Shown here: positions 25,854 to 33,806 of the stretch, piece by piece
Layout of the letters: each line of letters opens with the position of its first letter
Position numbering within the stretch: the stretch's first letter is position 1
NCBI RefSeq assembly: GCF_000423205.1
Contig: NZ_AUHN01000009.1
Location: 186,001 to 250,000 of the forward strand
DNA: 64,000 nucleotides
Direction of reading: 5' to 3'
Source of the DNA: Jonesia quinghaiensis DSM 15701
GTDB taxonomy: Bacteria; Actinomycetota; Actinomycetes; Actinomycetales; Cellulomonadaceae
Notes under the pieces: generated by a model
Databases searched by the model: none
What the model was told of the DNA's origin: nothing
What the model saw: the letters and a program-made list of their open reading frames with translations, nothing else
Made by a program: the position numbers and the translations under genes

Positions 25854-26810
25854 CTATTGCGCATCGAGCACCATGAGTCGGGTTGCGGTGACTTCATCAA
25901 TGATGAGGTCTGTCATGACTCCGGCGCGTAGGGCCGCGAGGAGTGGGGTGACTTTGTTGTCACCGGAGACGACGCATACCCGGCGGGGGAAGGTGCGGAG
26001 TTGTTCTGGGCTTGGGCCAGTTGCGCGGCGGTTAATGGGGATGTCTGCGTAGGTTCCGTCTTTGCGGAGGAACACTGTGCACACGTCACCGACGACGCCT
26101 TCACCGTCGAGGGTTGCGACGTCTTGGGGTTCCAGATACCCGGCGGAGTACACGTGGCTGGGTAGACCGCCTGTGAGTGCTCCGACGGAAAACAGGGCGA
26201 TGTCGGTTTGTCGTTGTACGTCAAGGACCCGTTGGATGGAGCGTTCACGCCACATCGCAGCTTTTGTGTCTTCGTAATCGAAGAACGCTGGGACGGGGAA
26301 GTACACGGCGTGCGCATCAAACGCATCGGCAATTGTTGCGATCAGGTCCCCCGCGTAGGCGACGCCGGAGGTGCGGGTGTTGGCTGCACCGTTGAGTTGC
26401 ACAACTACTGTGCCGTGGGTGGGTTTTTTGGTGAGGTGGCGGGCGATCGCCGAGGTTGTTGTGCCCCAGGCAATGGATAAAACCATCTCGGATTGGATCC
26501 ATGTGCCTAAAAGTCGGGCGCACGTAATTGCAACATGGTCTTGCCTGGCCTCGTAGGACATTGACTCGGGTACTGGTACGACGAACGCTTCGACACCCCA
26601 GGTAGACCGGAAATGTTGGCGTATCCCAGGCGCGCGGGACTGGGTTGGGCGAAGATTGATTTCAACGAGACCAGACTCGCGGGCCTCTTTAATCATGCGG
26701 GAAACGGTTGATCGGGAGGTGCCGAGGTGGCGTGCGATTGTCTCCATCTTGATGTCTTGCAGGTAGTACATTGACGCAGCTTTGAGGATGTCTTGGTCTC
26801 GGTACGCCAT
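25854..26810 (-). CDS. SorC/DeoR-type sugar-binding transcriptional regulator, probable glp regulator
   Basis: 318 residues from ATG 26810 (GGGGT upstream); an open extension to 26900 would consume the glpD promoter. N-terminal helix-turn-helix (MAYRDQDILKAASMYYLQD, then IARHLGTSRSTVSRMI) and a SorC effector domain ending DVCTVFLRKDG...DLIIDEVTATRLM. Divergent from glpDFK across 92 bases containing two perfect palindromes, so it likely senses a glycerol or sugar phosphate and controls glpDFK and itself (inference). Confidence 0.87.
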   Translation of the reverse strand: MAYRDQDILKAASMYYLQDIKMETIARHLGTSRSTVSRMIKEARESGLVEINLRPTQSRAPGIRQHFRSTWGVEAFVVPVPESMSYEARQDHVAITCARLLGTWIQSEMVLSIAWGTTTSAIARHLTKKPTHGTVVVQLNGAANTRTSGVAYAGDLIATIADAFDAHAVYFPVPAFFDYEDTKAAMWRERSIQRVLDVQRQTDIALFSVGALTGGLPSHVYSAGYLEPQDVATLDGEGVVGDVCTVFLRKDGTYADIPINRRATGPSPEQLRTFPRRVCVVSGDNKVTPLLAALRAGVMTDLIIDEVTATRLMVLDAQ

Positions 26811-26821
26811 ACCCCAGTGTC

Positions 26822-26850
26822 GCACATATGTGCACACGAGTTGCGCAACT
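26822..26850. promoter_or_regulatory. Two operator-like palindromes between the SorC gene and glpD
   Basis: GCACATATGTGC at 26822-26833 and AGTTGCGCAACT at 26839-26850, both perfect 12-bp palindromes, centres 17 bases apart. They sit between divergent starts at 26810 and 26903. Confidence 0.62.
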
Positions 26851-26902
26851 GTTCTACCGGATGAATATTTAGAGCGAACCCAATCCCCGTGGAAGGTCAC
26901 TT

Positions 26903-28651
26903 ATGTCTGCCCAGACAGCCAACACCGCAATGACGCCAGATACTCGCACCCGCTCGTTGGAAGCGTTGAAGGCAACAACACCAGACAGTCCTTTGGATGT
27001 TCTTGTCATCGGTGGTGGTGTTACCGGCGCGGGAATCGTGCTTGACGCGGTCACCCGCGGCCTCAACACCGCGATCATTGAAGCCCAAGACTGGGCTTCT
27101 GGGACATCGAGCCGTTCATCAAAGCTTGTGCACGGCGGGTTGCGTTACCTTCAGATGCTCGACTTCTCCCTGGTGCATGAAGCGTTGACGGAGCGCGACA
27201 TGCTCATCAACAAACTCGCACCCCACTTGGTCAAGCCAGTGCCGTTCCTTTTCCCACTGACCAAGCACTATGAGCGCCCCTACATTGGCGCGGGCATCAT
27301 GCTCTACGACATTCTTGCCTCCCTTGCCCCTGGCAAGCGGGCTATGCCGTTCCACCGTCACCACGGTCGCGCATCGATGAAACGCAAGTTCCCCTCACTA
27401 CGCCATGACGCAGCTGTCGGCGCTATTGAGTACTACGACGGTTCAGTTGACGATGCCCGCCTCACGTTGACGCTGGTACGTACTGCTGTGTCCTATGGCG
27501 CGCACGCATGCTCACGCACGCAGGTCACCGAACTGAAGAAGTCACCCGCTGGTCGCGTTAACGGCGCAGTCCTCAAAGACCTTGAGACCGGTGAATCTTT
27601 CACAGTCCACGCCCGCCACGTCATCAACTCAACCGGTGTGTGGACGGAAGAAACCGAGGCGCTTGCTGGTGGCACTGGTGGTTTGAAGGTGTTGGCTTCT
27701 AAGGGAATCCACATTGTGGTTCCCCGCGACCGCATCAAAGGTACTGCCGGGCTGATTCTGCAGACCGAAAAATCCGTCCTCTTTGTTATCCCGTGGTCGC
27801 GCTACTGGGTGATTGGCACAACCGACACCCCGTGGAAGCACGACTTGCAACACCCTGTGGCAACAGCTGAAGACATTGACTATGTCCTTGACCACGCCAA
27901 CGCCGTGTTGCAAGACCCACTCACCCGCGACGACATCATCGGCACGTGGGCTGGTTTGCGCCCGCTGCTCCAACCAGGCACCAAAGAGGGAACGTCCTCC
28001 TCGAAGGTTTCACGTGAACACACGGTGGCTTCACCGAACCCAGGTTTCACCGTTATTGCTGGTGGAAAACTCACCACCTACCGGGTTATGGCTGAAGATG
28101 CCGTGGACTTCGCTCTTGGCCCAGAAGCATCCAGCCGCCCCTCAGTGACCAGCGACATCCCACTGCTTGGCGCTGTGGGCTTGGCTGCCATGACTAACCA
28201 AGCCAAGGCGCTATCTAAGCGCTTCGGCTGGTCAAAGCAGATGATGGCACACTTGCTGCACCGCTACGGTTCGATGATCAACGAAATTTCTGCAGCCTGT
28301 GTGCAAGACCCATCACTTGCTGCTCCGCTGAAGCACGCTGACGCTTACCTGCGCGCGGAGATCTGGTACGCCGTCCAGCATGAAGGGGTTCTCCACTTGG
28401 AGGACATCATGTTGCACCGTACCCGGATCATCTACGAGTACGCAGACAAGGGCTTGGCTGCTTTGGAGGAGATCTCGCACATCGCCGCTGAGGTCTTGGG
28501 CTGGGATGAGGAGCAACGCAGTGAAGAGGTTGCCTCATACACGGCCCGGGTCGAGGCTGAACAAGCAGCGGAGAAAGAACTTGACGATGTTGCTGCTGAG
28601 CGGGCACGTCTCAAGGCCGCTGACCTAGCCCCGATGGAAAAACTCGCCTGA
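26903..28651 (+). CDS. glpD: Aerobic glycerol-3-phosphate dehydrogenase
   Basis: 582 residues; FAD enzyme oxidising glycerol 3-phosphate to dihydroxyacetone phosphate and feeding electrons to quinone at the membrane. FAD-binding DVLVIGGGVTGAGI near 32-45, SSRSSKLVHGGLRYL, and the C-terminal DAO_C domain (DAYLRAEIWYAVQHEG, LEDIMLHRTRI). GGAAGG precedes the ATG. First gene of glpD-glpF-glpK. Confidence 0.96.
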   Translation: MSAQTANTAMTPDTRTRSLEALKATTPDSPLDVLVIGGGVTGAGIVLDAVTRGLNTAIIEAQDWASGTSSRSSKLVHGGLRYLQMLDFSLVHEALTERDMLINKLAPHLVKPVPFLFPLTKHYERPYIGAGIMLYDILASLAPGKRAMPFHRHHGRASMKRKFPSLRHDAAVGAIEYYDGSVDDARLTLTLVRTAVSYGAHACSRTQVTELKKSPAGRVNGAVLKDLETGESFTVHARHVINSTGVWTEETEALAGGTGGLKVLASKGIHIVVPRDRIKGTAGLILQTEKSVLFVIPWSRYWVIGTTDTPWKHDLQHPVATAEDIDYVLDHANAVLQDPLTRDDIIGTWAGLRPLLQPGTKEGTSSSKVSREHTVASPNPGFTVIAGGKLTTYRVMAEDAVDFALGPEASSRPSVTSDIPLLGAVGLAAMTNQAKALSKRFGWSKQMMAHLLHRYGSMINEISAACVQDPSLAAPLKHADAYLRAEIWYAVQHEGVLHLEDIMLHRTRIIYEYADKGLAALEEISHIAAEVLGWDEEQRSEEVASYTARVEAEQAAEKELDDVAAERARLKAADLAPMEKLA

Positions 28652-28779
28652 TTTGTCCGTGTGGGGTGGCCCGACGCCACCCCACACGACACAACCCGCA
28701 CCGGGCGCATCCCGTCCGACGCGCACGTCACAAAGGTGCGGGAGATTATTGACAACGACGTCAAAGAAAGCAGGAATGC

Positions 28780-29520
28780 ATGGACAGCATGACACTCGGA
28801 GATGTTTTCCTCTCCGAAGTTCTCGGAACAGCAACACTGATCATTCTGGGTGCAGGGGTTGTCGCTAACCAGGTACTTGCCAAAACAAAAGGCAACTCCA
28901 CTGGTTGGGTCCTTATCACCTTTGGTTGGGGTTTCGCAGTCTTCGCTGGTGTGTACGTGGCCTTCGCTTCGGGTGCACACCTCAACCCAGCAGTAACGTT
29001 GGGTATTGCCGCATCCGGTGCTGAATGGTTCGTTGACGGCCAGATCGCAGTTGATGCAACAAGTATCTCCGTTTACCTCGCTGCTGAACTTGTTGGCGCA
29101 TTCCTTGGTGCTGTCGTCGCGTGGCTCGCCTACAAAACACACTTCGACGCCACAGAAGACCAAGGCCTCAAACTCGCCGTGTTCGCCACTGGCCCAGAGA
29201 TCCGCAACCCTTTGTGGAACACCGTCACTGAGGTTATCGGTACCTTCATCCTCGTGTACTGGGTTCTGGTTTCGGGCTACACCGAAACAATGATCGGCCC
29301 ACTGGGAGTAGCACTCATCGTTGTTGCCATTGGTATGAGCCTCGGTGGACCAACCGGGTACGCCATCAACCCTGCTCGTGACCTTGGGCCCCGCATCGCC
29401 CACGCGATTTTGCCCATCAAGGGCAAGGGCACCTCAGACTGGGGTTATGCCTGGGTACCTATCGTTGGCCCCATCATCGGTGGTGTCATCGCCGGTGTAC
29501 TCTACGCAGCGATCTACTGA
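28780..29520 (+). CDS. glpF: Glycerol uptake facilitator (MIP family)
   Basis: 246 residues, six membrane helices plus two half-helices with HLNPAVTLG and INPARDLGPR. The Asp after the second NPA-R is the mark of glycerol-conducting members. It lies 128 bases after glpD and 50 before glpK. An inserted loop near residues 115-150 (YKTHFDATEDQGLKLAVFAT) is usual for GlpF. Confidence 0.95.
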   Translation: MDSMTLGDVFLSEVLGTATLIILGAGVVANQVLAKTKGNSTGWVLITFGWGFAVFAGVYVAFASGAHLNPAVTLGIAASGAEWFVDGQIAVDATSISVYLAAELVGAFLGAVVAWLAYKTHFDATEDQGLKLAVFATGPEIRNPLWNTVTEVIGTFILVYWVLVSGYTETMIGPLGVALIVVAIGMSLGGPTGYAINPARDLGPRIAHAILPIKGKGTSDWGYAWVPIVGPIIGGVIAGVLYAAIY

Positions 29521-29570
29521 CCATCTTTGTTTGCCGTGAACCTGTTTGACACTGAGAGGGAAAGAAAATA

Positions 29571-31088
29571 ATGACCAAGCGATTTGTACTCGCCATCGAC
29601 CAGGGAACCACTAGCTCCCGCGCTATCCTGTTCACCCAACAAGGCACCATCCACTCTGTGGGGCAGCTCGAACACGACCAGATCTTCCCGCAGGCTGGTT
29701 GGGTTGAGCACAGTGCCGACCAAATTTGGAACAACGTCCGCGAAGTTGTGGGCTTGGCTCTTACCCGCGGCAACGCAACCTACGATGACGTGGCCGCTGT
29801 GGGTATCACCAACCAGCGCGAAACCGCTGTGGTGTGGGACCGCAACACTGGTAAGCCTGTTTACAACGCCATCGTCTGGCAGGACACCCGCACCCAGAAG
29901 ATCGTCGACGAGCTTGGTGGTGACGAAGGCGCGGAACGCTACAAGAAACTCACTGGTCTGCCTCTTGCCACCTACTTCTCTGGGCCCAAAGTGAAGTGGA
30001 TCCTGGACAACGTCGACGGCGCCCGTCAAGCGGCCGAAAAGGGTGACCTGATGTTCGGCACCACCGACTCCTGGGTGCTGTGGAACATGACCGGTGGACC
30101 CAACGGTGGTGTTCACGTCACTGACGTCACCAACGCGTCACGCACTTTGCTGATGAACATCGAAACCCTGCAGTGGGACGAATCGATGGCCAAGGCCATG
30201 GGGATCCCCATGTCGATGCTCCCTGAGATTAAGTCCTCCTCCGAGGTGTATGGTCACGGTCGCAAGCAGGGGCTCGTCCCTGGTGTGCCCATTGCCGGTA
30301 TCTTGGGCGACCAGCAGGCAGCAACCTTCGGTCAAGCATGCTTCGAGGTTGGTACCGCGAAGAACACGTACGGCACCGGGAACTTCATGCTCATGAACAC
30401 CGGCACCGAACCCATTCACTCCAAGAATGGTTTGCTCACCACCGTGTGCTACAAAATCGGTGACCAACCAGCGGTGTACGCCCTTGAGGGGTCCATTGCG
30501 GTCACCGGGTCACTCATTCAGTGGTTGCGCGACAACCTGGGCTTGTTTGAAGATTCCCAGGACGTTGAGTACTTGGCGCGCAAGGTGGATGACAACGGTG
30601 GCGCGTACGTCGTACCCGCGTTCTCTGGCCTGTTTGCACCACACTGGCGCTCCGATGCACGCGGCGCGATCGTTGGTTTGACCCGCTACGTCAATAAGAA
30701 CCACATTGCCCGAGCAGCCCTAGAGTCTGTGGCGTTCCAAACCCGTGAAGTTGTTGACGCTATGAACGCTGACTCTGGCGTGGAACTTACCGAACTCAAG
30801 GTTGATGGCGGCATGGTCGCCAACGAGTTGCTCATGCAGTTCCAAGCAGACCAACTCGGCGTTGAGGTGATCCGTCCCGAGGTCGCGGAAACCACCGCAC
30901 TGGGTGCAGCGTACGCTGCAGGTATCGCTGTGGGCTTCTGGAACGGGGAGGACGATGTCCGCTCCAACTGGAAGGAAGGCAAGCGTTGGGCGCCCAGCGA
31001 GAAGAAAGCTGAGCGCGAGCGCCAATACCGTTTGTGGAAGAAGGCCGTTACCAAGACCTTCGACTGGGTTGATGACGACGTGAAGTAA
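29571..31088 (+). CDS. glpK: Glycerol kinase
   Basis: 505 residues, FGGY kinase making glycerol 3-phosphate. [14 protein letters not shown] at the N terminus, [32 protein letters not shown] and [13 protein letters not shown] are glycerol-kinase-specific. GAGGGAAAG precedes the ATG. Last gene of the glp operon. Confidence 0.97.
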   Translation: MTKRFVLAIDQGTTSSRAILFTQQGTIHSVGQLEHDQIFPQAGWVEHSADQIWNNVREVVGLALTRGNATYDDVAAVGITNQRETAVVWDRNTGKPVYNAIVWQDTRTQKIVDELGGDEGAERYKKLTGLPLATYFSGPKVKWILDNVDGARQAAEKGDLMFGTTDSWVLWNMTGGPNGGVHVTDVTNASRTLLMNIETLQWDESMAKAMGIPMSMLPEIKSSSEVYGHGRKQGLVPGVPIAGILGDQQAATFGQACFEVGTAKNTYGTGNFMLMNTGTEPIHSKNGLLTTVCYKIGDQPAVYALEGSIAVTGSLIQWLRDNLGLFEDSQDVEYLARKVDDNGGAYVVPAFSGLFAPHWRSDARGAIVGLTRYVNKNHIARAALESVAFQTREVVDAMNADSGVELTELKVDGGMVANELLMQFQADQLGVEVIRPEVAETTALGAAYAAGIAVGFWNGEDDVRSNWKEGKRWAPSEKKAERERQYRLWKKAVTKTFDWVDDDVK

Positions 31089-31109
31089 TCTCAACGCACG
31101 CATCGTGAC

Positions 31110-31147
31110 AACGGGCTGTCCCTCACACTTGTGAGGGGCAGCCCGTT
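31110..31147 (+). terminator. Terminator of glpDFK
   Basis: AACGGGCTG-T-CCCTCAC / GTGAGGG-G-CAGCCCGTT around ACTT, 21 bases after the glpK stop, ending in TTT. Confidence 0.82.
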
Positions 31148-31221
31148 TGCGTGCCCCCTGCCCCGCTCAGCTTTCGCCTAGCGGGTAGGCGGGTGTCAGA
31201 GGGACACCGGACAATGGTGGT

Positions 31222-32961
31222 GTGTACATCGTCATTGAGTCGCTGGGCGACACCTTCCGCGCGACGCCGTGCACTGTGGACCCCGTAACGGGGCACGTTG
31301 ACGCCGATGCCCCTCTCACCCTGAATGCAGCGGATCTGCCTGCGTGGGTGGTTGAGCAGGACAAAACTCGCCCGCGTTGGGTGTGGGCGGACTCCTCAGT
31401 GACCTATGACGTTCTGTTAGCGCACGATGTTCGGGTGATGCGGTGTCACGATCTGCGGTTGGCGCGGGCAATTTTGCGTAACGCGTTGTGGGTGGATTCT
31501 GGCGCTTCTGAAGGTGCACCACAAGTGGTGTCACCTGACGCAGCCTGGTGGGATTCTCCAACACCTACCCGCAGTGATGCGCTGTTTGATTTGTCAGCAA
31601 TGGATTCTCCGCCCGACGCGGTGGCGGAACTCGCACGGCAAATGATGGTGTTGGCAAGTGCCGCGGATGGGCATCGGCAACGTTTAGGGTTTCTTATTGC
31701 GTTGGAGTCGGCTGGGGCACTCATTGCTCGAGAGATGCGGGATGCTGGCGTGCCGTGGGATCGAGACGTTCATGAGGCGTTGTTGGTGTCGCAGTTAGGT
31801 GAGCGTCCGCCGCTTGGTCACCGGCCTGCGTTGTTGGAACGTCAAGCTCAAGAGTTGCGCAGACTGCTTGACGCCCCGGAGATGAACCCTGATTCGCCGA
31901 AGGACTTGTTGAAGGCGTTAAACAGTGCGGGCATTCCGGTGACAACAACGAGTAAGTGGGCGTTGCGCGAGCACCGTCACCCAGTGTTGGAACCGTTGGA
32001 ACAGTACAAACAGTTGCAACGGCTGTGGACCGCGCATGGCTGGTCCTGGCTGGATGAGTGGGTTAAGGACGGCAGGTACCGCCCGGTGTATACACCTGGT
32101 GGCGTGGTGACGGGCCGGTGGGGCGCGGATGGTGGTGGTGCGCTGCAGCTTCCGCACACTATTCGTGAGGCTGCGCGTGCCGATGAGGGGTGGACGTTTG
32201 TGATCGCTGACGCCGCCCAGTTGGAACCGCGCGTGTTGGCGGCGATGTCTGGCGATGCTGCGATGGCGCAGGCGGGGCAGGGCGTGGACATGTATCAAGC
32301 CATTGCCGACGCGAAGGTTGTCCCCAGCCGTAAGCACGCAAAGTTTGGCATGTTGGGGGCCATGTATGGCGGGACCACGGGGGTGAGCGCTCAGGTACTC
32401 CCCCAGTTTCGTGCTGCGTTCCCTCATGCCATGTCGATGCTGGAGGCCGCCGCTCGCACGGGTGAACAGGGCGGTCAGGTCACGACGTGGCTGGGGCGGA
32501 CATCGCCGGCAGGTTCTTTTGGCTCACCGGATGAGGGCGAGGACGCTGAGGGGGCCCGCGAGCGCCGCATGCGGTCGCGGGGGTATGGCAGGTTTACCCG
32601 CAACTTCATTGTGCAGGGTAGCGCTGCGGAGTGGGCGATGTTGTGGATGTTGGAGGTTCGTAATCGGATGCGTCACCTGACGTTGGCTGACCCGTTTGTG
32701 GGTGACCCGCAGGTGGTGTTCTTTTTGCATGATGAGATTCTTATTCACACCCCGGTGGAGTTGGCGCACACGGTGGTGGCGATTGTGCATGAGTCTGCGC
32801 GTCGGGCGGGTGAGCAGTTGTTCCGCGGCTCGGTGGTGGAGTTCCCTGTGCAGGCCGTTACTCACCACACGTATAGCGACCCTAAAACCGGTACCGACCC
32901 ACTGCCGCAGGATCACCTGGGTGAGGGTGGCGGCGGGGTGTCTGGGGTTATGCCTGGGTAG
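31222..32961 (+). CDS. Family-A DNA polymerase-like protein (actinobacterial bifunctional exonuclease/polymerase class)
   Basis: 579 residues, GTG start. The C-terminal half is a PolA palm-fingers domain with altered but complete motifs: motif A VIADAAQLEPR (Asp 330; PolA has DYSQIELR), motif B R370-K374-L378-Y382-G383 (RKHAKFGMLGAMYGG), and motif C FLHDEIL (503-505). RNFIVQGSAAEW precedes motif C, as in PolA. The N-terminal 150 residues correspond to the exonuclease region, but I see no DxE or DxxxD exonuclease triad. Separate from a normal polA, which must lie elsewhere. Role unknown; some role in repair synthesis is possible. Its 3' end overlaps the convergent TetR gene by 14 bases. Confidence 0.8.
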   Translation: MYIVIESLGDTFRATPCTVDPVTGHVDADAPLTLNAADLPAWVVEQDKTRPRWVWADSSVTYDVLLAHDVRVMRCHDLRLARAILRNALWVDSGASEGAPQVVSPDAAWWDSPTPTRSDALFDLSAMDSPPDAVAELARQMMVLASAADGHRQRLGFLIALESAGALIAREMRDAGVPWDRDVHEALLVSQLGERPPLGHRPALLERQAQELRRLLDAPEMNPDSPKDLLKALNSAGIPVTTTSKWALREHRHPVLEPLEQYKQLQRLWTAHGWSWLDEWVKDGRYRPVYTPGGVVTGRWGADGGGALQLPHTIREAARADEGWTFVIADAAQLEPRVLAAMSGDAAMAQAGQGVDMYQAIADAKVVPSRKHAKFGMLGAMYGGTTGVSAQVLPQFRAAFPHAMSMLEAAARTGEQGGQVTTWLGRTSPAGSFGSPDEGEDAEGARERRMRSRGYGRFTRNFIVQGSAAEWAMLWMLEVRNRMRHLTLADPFVGDPQVVFFLHDEILIHTPVELAHTVVAIVHESARRAGEQLFRGSVVEFPVQAVTHHTYSDPKTGTDPLPQDHLGEGGGGVSGVMPG

Positions 32962-33640
32962 GTGAGGTGACTTGGGGTTGGGCGCCGTTGGGTTCGATGG
33001 GGTCGGAGAATCGGATGGCGATTTCGCCGATCATGGCGCGTGAGGCTTGGATGCCTTCGTAGTTGATGCCGTGCATGAGGCGCATGACGATGGTGTTGAG
33101 GTAGAGCGCGACGACGGCTTCGGTGAGTTGGCTGAGGGGCACGTTTGCGGTGCGCCCGAATTTGGTGAGGAATCCGCTGATGATGACTTGTGCTTGGGGT
33201 CCAAAGACGTCGCGGTGGTAGTTGAGGCGGTCGCGGGCGCCGGGGACTCGCACGGACATGAGGTGGAGTTCTTGGAGGATCAGGTACCAGTTGTCGGAGA
33301 GGACTTCGAGCCGGTCGAAGGCTTCGGTGATGGCGATGCGGGGGTCGACGTTGTCGGGGAATTCGTCGAGGACGGCGAGGGACACGTCGATGCGTTCTTG
33401 GCACATGCGTTCGAACATGTCGAAGAAGACTTGTTCGATGGAGTCGAAGTTTGAGTAGAACGCGCCGCGGGTGAACCCAGCTTCGTTGACGAGGTCGTCG
33501 ACGCGGGTGGCTCCGAATCCTTTGTCGACGAAGACTTTTTCGGCTGCTTCAAGGAGGCGTAGTCGCGTGTTTTCGCGGCGGCGCACAGCGTGGGAGGTGG
33601 CGCTGGGCTGCGTTGCTGCGCCTTCCGTTTCCTGGGTCAT
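32948..33640 (-). CDS. TetR-family regulator of the MMPL/YhgE genes
   Basis: 230 residues from ATG 33640 (AGAAGGG upstream). N-terminal TetR helix-turn-helix (RLRLLEAAEKVFVDKGFGAT, then VDDLVNEAGFTRGAFYSNF), C-terminal ligand domain of the larger type. Divergent from the MMPL-YhgE pair with a perfect palindrome at 33724-33738 between them; likely an autorepressing sensor of the exported compound or membrane stress (inference). Confidence 0.88.
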   Translation of the reverse strand: MTQETEGAATQPSATSHAVRRRENTRLRLLEAAEKVFVDKGFGATRVDDLVNEAGFTRGAFYSNFDSIEQVFFDMFERMCQERIDVSLAVLDEFPDNVDPRIAITEAFDRLEVLSDNWYLILQELHLMSVRVPGARDRLNYHRDVFGPQAQVIISGFLTKFGRTANVPLSQLTEAVVALYLNTIVMRLMHGINYEGIQASRAMIGEIAIRFSDPIEPNGAQPQVTSPTQA

Positions 33641-33723
33641 GGTGGTGCCCTTCTGCTGTGATCGTTTGTTCTCACCATCGTGTGCGATAAAGCACACTAC
33701 CCTCATTCTAGTTCAATCCACTA

Positions 33724-33738
33724 TTGTATTGAATACAA
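33724..33738. promoter_or_regulatory. TetR-type operator
   Basis: TTGTATT-G-AATACAA, a perfect 7+1+7 palindrome, 84 bases from the TetR start and 69 from the MMPL start. Confidence 0.7.
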
Positions 33739-33806
33739 AAACGTATTGAGCCCGAGTTGGCGACATCCCGCATCGCCCACCACGCCTCCATCCCGCAGGA
33801 GCCCGC

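Noticed and set aside
28432-29403. 323-codon open frame antisense to glpD and glpF
   Set aside because: Composition is that of a shadow of glpF; glpD and glpF are certain, and no ribosome site supports it.
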